From positions 1 to 14,522 of the forward strand of contig CAJKFS010000050.1 of assembly GCA_905199225.1 (NCBI GenBank): DNA of 14,522 bases, read 5' to 3'. The notes below the pieces were generated by a model, which was given only the letters and a program-made list of their open reading frames with translations, was not told the origin of the DNA and ran no database searches. Shown one piece after another: positions 1-4,998 of the stretch. The DNA is from an uncultured Collinsella sp. (GTDB taxonomy: Bacteria > Actinomycetota > Coriobacteriia > Coriobacteriales > Coriobacteriaceae). The translations under genes were made by a program, and so were the position numbers. Within the stretch, counting starts at the first letter, position 1. Each line of letters opens with the position of its first letter.

Positions 1-69
1 CCGTTCGACTTGCATGTGTTAGGCGCGCCGCCAGCGTTCATCCTGAGCCAGGATCGAACTCTCCGTCCA
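1..69 (-). rRNA. rrs: 16S ribosomal RNA, 5' end (partial)
   Basis: The reverse complement holds the universal 16S start, AGAGTTCGATCCTGGCTCAG, then the conserved GATGAACGCTGGCGGC and ACACATGCAAGTCGAACGG blocks. The gene is on the minus strand and leaves the window at base 1, so only about 69 bases are present. I placed the 5' end by counting eight bases upstream of the G that matches E. coli position 9; it could be off by a few bases. The C in GTTCGATC, where most bacteria have T, is the form I know from Coriobacteriia and supports that assignment. Confidence 0.95.
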
Positions 70-290
70 AATATTCTGGGCTTCGAGCCCGTCCGGTCCT
101 CTCAGTTCATCGCTGATCGGTTCCGTTCGATTCATATGGTTCTATTAGATAGGAAAAGGAATTTCTCGGGGCCGCCTCTCGGCGGCCTTGCGAAAAACAA
201 ATCCAAGTTAGACCATTTCAAATGGTTCGATGTCTGCCCGGATGCGACACTGAATGTGTCCATCCTCGCAGTATCCGGTTCTCAAGGTGC
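70..290 (-). promoter_or_regulatory. rRNA operon leader with BoxA-like element and processing hairpins
   Basis: This is the leader upstream of 16S, read on the minus strand. At 271-287 it has CCTTGAGAACCGGATAC, which resembles the BoxA-type antitermination element (CTTTGAAAACT-like) and the TTGAGAAC motif of actinobacterial rRNA leaders. Several strong inverted repeats follow: 240-265 (GGATG plus GACAC arms), 212-226 (ACCATTT/AAATGGT around one base) and 170-187 (GGCCGCC/GGCGGCC around four bases). They probably shape leader RNA folding and RNase III processing. The BoxA assignment is by resemblance only. Open frames here are chance frames. Confidence 0.6.
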
Positions 291-597
291 ACGCTTTGCG
301 GCTCATCCGGTTCCACCGGGCCGCGCGGCAAGGAGATATATTGCCAGACCGGAGGGGCGCCGCGGGCGGGAATCGCACACTCCATATTTTGTTCACAAAT
401 GAATAGGTTCCTCAGTCGCATCACTGAGGTTAAAACTGAAGCATTGGCTTCTGATATTGGCGATGACCAGCTGTTTTATGAGTATTGAGACATCGGTCAT
501 CTCTGGAGCGCTACTTTACTCCAAAGGCATCAGCTATTTGTTTCCCATCGGTAAAAGGCGGGTTTTGTTCGCCAAGCGTTCTTATATATAGATAGAT
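291..597. other. Intergenic region upstream of the rRNA operon
   Basis: I see no credible gene here. The rRNA promoter should lie in this stretch on the minus strand, but I found no -35/-10 pair close enough to consensus to report. Inverted repeats visible are CCGGT/ACCGG at 307-319 with a three-base loop, and CCTCAGT/ACTGAGG at 410-429 with a six-base loop. Neither is followed by a T-tract on the minus strand, so they are not obvious terminators. Confidence 0.5.
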
Positions 598-667
598 ACG
601 GGTTCGAACCCATGAAAGGGCGACAAAAAAAGGCAGCCAACCGAAGTTGACCGCTTTCTATTCTATG
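598..667. repeat. 70-bp direct repeat, left copy (T-arm look-alike plus terminator)
   Basis: This stretch aligns without gaps to 1884-1953, with 59 of 70 identical bases by my count. It starts with ACGGGTTCGAACCC, which looks like a tRNA T-arm, and ends with a terminator read on the minus strand. The right copy runs straight into tRNA-Lys; this copy has no recognisable tRNA beside it. It may be an orphan left by duplication, recombination or loss of a tRNA gene. Confidence 0.75.
624..656 (-). terminator. Intrinsic terminator in the left repeat copy
   Basis: Read on the minus strand, arm AAGCGGTCAAC (646-656), tetraloop TTCG and arm GTTGGCTGCCTT (630-641, one bulged base) form a stem followed by seven T residues (624-630). 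It would stop minus-strand transcription arriving from the traX side before the rRNA operon. Confidence 0.8.
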
Positions 668-849
668 CTGGAGCATCCAGAGGGTGCTTCCGAACTCGTT
701 TTCTCGCTGCCATTCATGCTTTCGAAGCATCTTTCGACCTTCGCAGTCTCATGTTTTGAGGATCTGCCGTGTTTATCACTGTTATCAATGAGTGTGTGGA
801 AGTGATCCTCATACAGATTCATGCGATCCGCCAGAGAACTGAGAAGCAT
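658..849 (-). pseudogene. Possible decayed reading frame downstream of traX
   Basis: The frame is open on the minus strand from a TGA at 937-939 to a TAG at 658-660, about 92 codons. The first ATG is only at 849, giving 63 residues with a weak, over-spaced GAGG upstream. The composition (charged, with plausible helical stretches such as LADRMNLYEDHFHTLIDNS) looks protein-like, and the frame stays open upstream of the ATG with no usable start. That suggests the 3' remnant of a truncated gene. I do not recognise the family; it could also be a chance frame in low-G+C DNA. Confidence 0.25.
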
Positions 850-958
850 CTTTCTGCAGCCCTCGTTGTCTATCCTCGCATCTCTCAGGTCTTCCGGAAA
901 TTCACAAGCAGTCTTAGGGTCAATTTGTTTCTGCTTTCAGAGACTTGTTTGAGAGTTT

Positions 959-1756
959 TTAAAGACAGTTCAAAACAATAAGCGAGACACCATAAAGCAG
1001 AGCAAGATGTGCCGGATAGAAAATGTAGAAGAAATATTTCAGCTTCAGCCCTCGCTTGCCATTATAAAGATTGATAAGCAACAACGAAATTATCGCGGCA
1101 GCAACATCAGGATTAAAAATATTAGCTGTAGTGAACTCAAATCCGCCGCCAATTATATGGCATGACGAAAGGAGCACTGCACATACTGCAGCAAAGAACA
1201 TCTTAGCTTTGCTGTCGTGGAATAAATAGAATGCAGCCACAAGCAGAATGCCATACGCACCGCCATCCAGCTTAGTGTATTCAGCTGCCAGTGCTGTCAA
1301 AACAATCAGAGCAATTTCTGCAATGTGCCTCTTCCATTTTGAAAGACTTTGTATCTTTTCCAGAATAATCAAAAAGACCAAGAAAAGCAGGAGCTCATAC
1401 ATAACATTCTGTTGCCGAAGGTCAAATAGCTGCCCGGTTTGAACGAAATCGTATATGGGCTCCGCAATGATTGCGAAGACAAGCATATTTCGCAGGTACT
1501 TCTTTATGTCATGAGTATGCAAAAATCCCTCAACTATCAAAAAGCAAAATAAGGGAAATGCAATTCTGCCAAGAACATGAAGCACATCCGAAGCCTCGCT
1601 TAGAATCGCCCACTGTTCGTCTGATATCTGATTGTACGATGCGTGAGTCATGATTCCATTGGTCAGGACGATCCTGCTTACATGATCGAGAACCATCGAG
1701 ATGGCCGCTATTATCTTTAATGTGCTGCCGCTAATTCCGTATCTATCTGTTTTCAT
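959..1756 (-). CDS. TraX-family integral membrane protein
   Basis: 265 residues. The N-terminus (GISGSTLKIIAAISMVLDH, residues 7-25) is the hallmark of the TraX family, named after the F-plasmid protein that N-acetylates pilin. Further family-like blocks are GRIAFPLFCFLIVEGFLHT (63-81), RNMLVFAIIAEPIYD (89-103) and KYFFYIFYPAHLALLYG (240-256). I count roughly seven or eight hydrophobic helices, so it is a multi-pass inner-membrane protein. Chromosomal members are commonly called TraX without proof of pilin acetylation; a general membrane acyltransferase role is a cautious reading. The start has AAAGGA seven bases upstream. The gene is much poorer in G+C than its neighbours (37% in 1081-1140, 60% in 2461-2520), and no other conjugation gene is present, which suggests acquisition by transfer. 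Its leader begins with a copy of the tRNA-Lys 3' end. Confidence 0.85.
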   Translation of the reverse strand: MKTDRYGISGSTLKIIAAISMVLDHVSRIVLTNGIMTHASYNQISDEQWAILSEASDVLHVLGRIAFPLFCFLIVEGFLHTHDIKKYLRNMLVFAIIAEPIYDFVQTGQLFDLRQQNVMYELLLFLVFLIILEKIQSLSKWKRHIAEIALIVLTALAAEYTKLDGGAYGILLVAAFYLFHDSKAKMFFAAVCAVLLSSCHIIGGGFEFTTANIFNPDVAAAIISLLLINLYNGKRGLKLKYFFYIFYPAHLALLYGVSLIVLNCL

Positions 1757-1774
1757 TTCTTTTTCCTTTCTTTG

Positions 1775-1793
1775 GGTGGGCCGTCAGGGGTTC
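1775..1793. repeat. Exact 19-bp copy of the tRNA-Lys 3' end (att-like)
   Basis: GGTGGGCCGTCAGGGGTTC here is identical to 1953-1971, which spans the tRNA-Lys T-loop, acceptor 3' strand and CCA end. The match ends inside the T-loop. Tyrosine integrases that cross over at the T-loop are known to leave this kind of scar. It lies 18 bases upstream of the traX start. Confidence 0.8.
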
Positions 1794-1794
1794 A

Positions 1795-1865
1795 GCCTGC
1801 TCCGCAGGCGGCCGCTGCGGCGCTTTCGCGCCTTGCGCGCTGCACTGGCAAACGCTCACGCGTTT
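1795..1865. repeat. Run of mini-hairpins 3' of tRNA-Lys
   Basis: Successive short palindromes: GCCTGC/GCAGGC with a TCC loop (1795-1809), GCCG/CGGC (1811-1821), GGCGC/GCGCC with a TTTC loop (1819-1832) and AAACGC/GCGTTT with a TCAC loop (1850-1865). A T-arm look-alike follows at 1884-1899. The same order of parts occurs behind tRNA-Gly at 10530-10640. The function is unknown to me. Confidence 0.7.
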
Positions 1866-1883
1866 ACTCAGCTCCGCGCCCCG

Positions 1884-1953
1884 ACGGGTTCGAACCCGTG
1901 CACCGGCAACAAAAAAAAGCGACCAACCGGAGTTGATCGCTTTCTATTCCATG
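1884..1953. repeat. 70-bp direct repeat, right copy, abutting tRNA-Lys
   Basis: Partner of 598-667 (59 of 70 identical). It opens with ACGGGTTCGAACCCGT (1884-1899), a perfect 16-base palindrome that also folds as a tRNA T-arm: a 5-bp stem and a TTCGAAC loop. It then contains the tRNA-Lys terminator and ends at the CCA end of tRNA-Lys. Confidence 0.75.
1911..1942 (-). terminator. Intrinsic terminator of tRNA-Lys
   Basis: On the minus strand, AAGCGATCAAC (1932-1942), loop TCCG and GTTGGTCGCTT (1917-1927) form an 11-bp stem with one G-T pair, running into eight T residues (1911-1918). It begins about ten bases after the tRNA CCA end. Confidence 0.9.
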
Positions 1954-2027
1954 GTGGGCCGTCAGGGGTTCGAACCCTGGACCTTGGGATTAAAAGTCCC
2001 CTGCTCTGCCAGCTGAGCTAACGGCCC
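1952..2027 (-). tRNA. tRNA-Lys (anticodon TTT)
   Basis: A 76-nt minus-strand cloverleaf with encoded CCA. Acceptor GGGCCGT pairs with ACGGCCC, the D-arm is GCTCAGCTGGCAGAGC, and the anticodon loop CTTTTAA gives TTT, which reads AAA/AAG. The T-arm is CAGGG-TTCGAAC-CCCTG. It has its own promoter overlapping the end of the aminopeptidase gene and its own terminator. Its 3' end is duplicated at 1775-1793. Confidence 0.97.
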
Positions 2028-2036
2028 GCGGGTGGC

Positions 2037-2065
2037 ATTGTACCACGGTCTGGGACTATTCCCAA
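2037..2065 (-). promoter_or_regulatory. Promoter of tRNA-Lys
   Basis: On the minus strand, TTGGGA (-35, 2060-2065) and TACAAT (-10, 2037-2042) are separated by exactly 17 bp. Transcription would start near 2030, a few bases before the mature tRNA 5' end at 2027. The -35 box lies inside the last codons of the aminopeptidase gene, whose stop codon is at 2056-2058. Confidence 0.75.
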
Positions 2066-3336
2066 CTCCATTGGCCGTTCTGGAAAATCACAACTTCACG
2101 TCCATCAGGCGTAATGCCCGTAATATCGATGTCGTCCGTGCCGATCATAAAATCGACGTGCGTGCTCGAGACGTTAACACCATGCTCCAGGAGCTCCTCC
2201 TTGGACATGTCATACCCACCCTCGATGCATTCGGGGAAACCGACACCTAGCGCGAGATGGCAGCTAGCGTTCTCGTCATAGAGCGTATCGTAGAACAGAA
2301 CACCACTTTCTCGGATCGGCGTGTTCTTGGAAATGAGCGCAACCTCTCCCAGGTGAGCAGCGCCCTCGTCAGTATCGATGATACTTGCGAGCGTTGCCTT
2401 GCCCACGCGGGCGTCGTAGTCCACCACGCGGCCGCCCTCGAACTTAATCCAAAAATCGTCGACTTTATTGCCGTGGTGGATGAGCGGCATGGCCGAGTAC
2501 ACGATACCGTCGGCGCGCATGCGATCGGGCGAAGTGAAGACTTCCTCGGTGGGAATGTTGGGGAAGAAGGGGTGCCCATCGGGCGTCTTGCCCTTGCCGC
2601 CGGCCCACTCGTGACCTTTCGTCATGCCAATCGTCAGATTGGTTCCATTTGCCGCGGTGTAATGCAGGTAGTCGAAACGATTGTCGTTCAGGAAACGCAG
2701 GTTCTTTTCGAATGCGGCGTCATGGAGTTCCCAGTCGCTCTCTGGGTCCTGGCCATCGGCGCGCGCGGTGTGCAGAATCGCATTCCACAGCTTATAGATT
2801 GCAACCTCATCGGCGTCTCCCGGGAACACCTCGTGCGCCCAAGCCACGACCGGAGCGCCGGCGATGCACCACGGATTGATGTTGTAATCCAGTCCACGGC
2901 GGAAAACTTTGCACTGCGTATTCCTCGCCTTTGATGCCGCGGCCGGCTTGGCTGGATCGATGCCCTTGAGGGCCGCAGGATCCGCACCCTCGATAAAGAT
3001 AAAGCAGGCACCGTCCTGGGCCAGGGAATCCAGCTGCAGGCGCTTCCACTCGGGCGTCTGCTCAAAATAGCCTTTCTCGACATGCTCGTACGTGAGCCTC
3101 GTCACGGCATCATCGGCCCAAATGACCGTCACGTGGCCGGCGCCGGCAGCATAGGCCTCCGCGACCACCACGCGCGCAAACGGCGCGCACTCGACCGGAG
3201 ACTGAACGACGACTTCCTGGCCGGGCTTAACGTTTACGCCCTTGCGGACAACCAGACGCGCATAGTTTTTAATCTTGGGCTCCAGGGACTTCATACCCTC
3301 CAAGGCCTCTTCGACCGTCAGGACAGCTCGAATCAT
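2056..3336 (-). CDS. M29-family metallo-aminopeptidase (AmpS/PepS type)
   Basis: 426 residues. It removes N-terminal amino acids from peptides in the cytoplasm using two metal ions. The M29 C-terminal domain is clear: NIPTEEVFTSP (260-270) with metal ligand Glu265, Glu331 in HLGEVAL, His360 in SCHLALG, and His393/Asp395 in STHVDFMIGTDD. The Glu331-His360 spacing of 29 residues fits what I recall for AmpS. Seven residues after His360, where characterised members as I recall have an active-site Tyr, this protein has Phe367. The frame is open from an ATG at 3348, but GGAG sits six bases before the ATG at 3336 and nothing suitable precedes 3348, so I start at 3336 (MIRAVLTVEE). It is monocistronic: a terminator precedes it and the tRNA-Lys promoter overlaps its 3' end. 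Confidence 0.93.
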   Translation of the reverse strand: MIRAVLTVEEALEGMKSLEPKIKNYARLVVRKGVNVKPGQEVVVQSPVECAPFARVVVAEAYAAGAGHVTVIWADDAVTRLTYEHVEKGYFEQTPEWKRLQLDSLAQDGACFIFIEGADPAALKGIDPAKPAAASKARNTQCKVFRRGLDYNINPWCIAGAPVVAWAHEVFPGDADEVAIYKLWNAILHTARADGQDPESDWELHDAAFEKNLRFLNDNRFDYLHYTAANGTNLTIGMTKGHEWAGGKGKTPDGHPFFPNIPTEEVFTSPDRMRADGIVYSAMPLIHHGNKVDDFWIKFEGGRVVDYDARVGKATLASIIDTDEGAAHLGEVALISKNTPIRESGVLFYDTLYDENASCHLALGVGFPECIEGGYDMSKEELLEHGVNVSSTHVDFMIGTDDIDITGITPDGREVVIFQNGQWSWE

Positions 3337-3363
3337 GTGCCACTCCATCTATCTATAGAACAG

Positions 3364-3395
3364 TAAAAAGGCGCGCCGCAGAAACGACGCGCCTT
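3364..3395 (-). terminator. Intrinsic terminator of the purC operon
   Basis: On the minus strand, AAGGCGCGTCG (3385-3395), loop TTTCTG and CGGCGCGCCTT (3368-3378) form an 11-bp stem followed by a T-rich tract. It starts about 30 bases after the stop of the 191-residue protein gene and just before the aminopeptidase start. Confidence 0.88.
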
Positions 3396-3425
3396 ATATC
3401 TTAGCGATAAGTATGTATGCAAACG

Positions 3426-4001
3426 CTACTTCTTCTTGGAGTCCTTCTTGTCCTCCTCGGCAGCTGCGCGCTCGATAAGAGCGTTGAGCTTGTTCTCGGA
3501 CATGCCCTCGGCCTGCGCGCGGTACATGTTGCGCAAGGGACGAATACGAGCGAAGTCGTAGATAAAGTCACCTAAGATGATGACATAGGACAAAACAATG
3601 CCGACCATCTGGACGGGACTGGACACCGTGCCGCCGGGAGCGAAGTAGAGCGAAGCCCCAATTGCCACGACGAGTACCATGCCGATGGCGAGCACGGCCC
3701 ACCAGATACGACGGCGCTTGGCGTAGTCCTCGTCCTGCTTGAGGAGAATATTCGACACCGTGTAGATACGATCCTCGCGAGCACGCTGCTTAGCCTTGCG
3801 GGCGCGCTTCTCCTCTTTAGAGAGGCCCTCGAGGTTCTCGCCCTTCTCGAGCTCTTTGCGGCGTGCCTTAGACGAAGCCGGCACGACGCGAACGGAGCTC
3901 GCTGCTTGGCGGGCGGGCTTAGCAGATGCGGCAGACTTGCGCGCAACCCCGGTAACTTCGTGGGATTGCGTGCGCTTGTTCGTGGCGCTACGGGTACTCA
4001 C
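3426..4001 (-). CDS. Small membrane protein of unknown function, two helices, downstream of purC
   Basis: 191 residues that I do not recognise. The N-terminal ~100 residues are basic and alanine/lysine-rich (residues 45-78 are strongly charged, probably helical). Two transmembrane helices follow, about 100-120 (WWAVLAIGMVLVVAIGASLYF) and 131-151, and then a charged cytoplasmic tail ending in KKDSKKK. The start is GTG at 3999-4001, directly next to the purC stop TAA (4002-4004). AAGGAG inside the last purC codons sits nine bases upstream, so translation is probably coupled to purC. An intrinsic terminator follows the stop. The long lysine/arginine-rich stretch could bind nucleic acid or acidic lipid, but that is speculation; the link to purines is positional only. 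Confidence 0.8.
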   Translation of the reverse strand: MSTRSATNKRTQSHEVTGVARKSAASAKPARQAASSVRVVPASSKARRKELEKGENLEGLSKEEKRARKAKQRAREDRIYTVSNILLKQDEDYAKRRRIWWAVLAIGMVLVVAIGASLYFAPGGTVSSPVQMVGIVLSYVIILGDFIYDFARIRPLRNMYRAQAEGMSENKLNALIERAAAEEDKKDSKKK

Positions 4002-4889
4002 TTATGCGTTCTCCTTCATGCTTGTGAACTGGGAGCCCGTGATGATCTGGAAGGCCTCGCGATAGCGCTCGGACGTGCCATCGATGACCTCGGCGGGCAG
4101 GTGCGGGGTCTCCCCCGTCATATCCCAGTTGGCCTTGAGCCAATTGCGGACGAATTGCTTGTCGTAGCTAGGCTGGATCTTGCCCTCCTCGTAGCTGGCA
4201 GCAGGCCAGAAACGGCTGGAGTCGGGCGTGAGGCACTCGTCGATCAGCGTGACCTTGCCATCGATGACACCAAACTCGAACTTGGTGTCGGCAATGATGA
4301 TGCCACGGGTCGCGGCGTACTCGGCAGCGGCCTTGTAGATCTTGAGGGAAAGGTCACGAATCTGCGTGGCGATGTCCTCGCCCACGATCTCGCAGCAACG
4401 CTCGAACGAGATGTTCTCGTCGTGGTCACCGATCTCGGCCTTCGTGGACGGCGTGAACAACGGCTCGGGAAGCTTGGAAGCCTCGGTCAGGCCCTCAGGC
4501 AGCTGGATGCCGCAGACGGTGCCGTTCTCGTCGTAGGTCTTCTTGCCCGAACCGGTCAGATAGCCGCGGACGATGCACTCGATAGGAATCGTCTGGGCCT
4601 TCTTAACCAGCATGGCGCGGCCAGCGAGGTAGTCACGATACTCAGCAAACTCCTCGGGGAAATCCGCCGGGTCGATGGAAACGAGATGGTTGGGAACGAT
4701 GTCGGCAAACTTATCGAACCAGAATGCCGAGATGCGATTGAGCACCTCTCCCTTAAACGGAATCTCGTCGGGAAGAATGAAGTCGAACGCAGAAATGCGG
4801 TCGGTGGCGACCATCAGCAGGTTTTCACCGGCATCGTAAATATCACGAACCTTGCCACGGGAATCCGGACGACGCTCCATCGTTGTCAC
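4002..4889 (-). CDS. purC: Phosphoribosylaminoimidazole-succinocarboxamide synthase (SAICAR synthetase)
   Basis: 295 residues. It joins CAIR and aspartate using ATP in de novo purine synthesis, in the cytoplasm. Family motifs appear in order: GKVRDIYD (12-19), TDRISAFDF (29-37), VRGYLTGSG (107-115), the PEPLFTPSTKAEIGDHDENI block (141-160), DTKFEFG (201-207) and DECLTPDSSRFW (217-228). The frame extends to a GTG at 4898, but AAGGAG overlaps that codon. A second GTG at 4889 lies eight bases after AAGGAG, so I start there (MTTMERRPDS). A later ATG at 4880 is too far from the site. The length is normal for the ~295-residue type. It is the first gene of a two-gene unit with the membrane protein gene at 3426-4001. 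Confidence 0.96.
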   Translation of the reverse strand: MTTMERRPDSRGKVRDIYDAGENLLMVATDRISAFDFILPDEIPFKGEVLNRISAFWFDKFADIVPNHLVSIDPADFPEEFAEYRDYLAGRAMLVKKAQTIPIECIVRGYLTGSGKKTYDENGTVCGIQLPEGLTEASKLPEPLFTPSTKAEIGDHDENISFERCCEIVGEDIATQIRDLSLKIYKAAAEYAATRGIIIADTKFEFGVIDGKVTLIDECLTPDSSRFWPAASYEEGKIQPSYDKQFVRNWLKANWDMTGETPHLPAEVIDGTSERYREAFQIITGSQFTSMKENA

Positions 4890-4920
4890 GTGAGTCACTC
4901 CTTACCTAAATACGACAGAA

Positions 4921-4940
4921 ATGCGGGTTCTTTCCCGCAT
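4921..4940 (-). terminator. Hairpin between the sensor kinase gene and purC, possible terminator
   Basis: ATGCGGG (4921-4927) and CCCGCAT (4934-4940) form a perfect 7-bp stem with a six-base loop. On the minus strand it is followed by TTCTGT, only weakly T-rich. It sits after the kinase stop (4999) and upstream of the purC ribosome-binding site, so it could end the kinase transcript or act in the purC leader. Confidence 0.4.
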
Positions 4941-4998
4941 GTTTTCGCAAACTCGGAGCGGCAGGGACGCGGCCCCTCCTTCACCGAATAGCGAAAAG

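Noticed and set aside
10..488. Short open frames over the 16S end and rRNA leader
   Set aside because: They overlap 16S and leader hairpins, lack ribosome-binding sites and encode unlikely compositions.
667..700. Degenerate tRNA beside the left 70-bp repeat
   Set aside because: A few bases resemble the tRNA-Lys 3' end, but the alignment needs gaps and no acceptor or anticodon arm can be folded.
530..730. 66-codon minus-strand frame over the left repeat
   Set aside because: It runs through the terminator and the T-arm look-alike and shows no protein-like conservation signal.
1795..1899. CRISPR array
   Set aside because: The hairpin units differ in sequence and there is no constant repeat with regular spacers and no cas gene.
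3906..4991. 361-codon plus-strand frame opposite purC
   Set aside because: It is the antisense of purC and its neighbour. Long antisense frames are expected in G+C-rich genes, and its product has no recognisable domain or ribosome-binding site.
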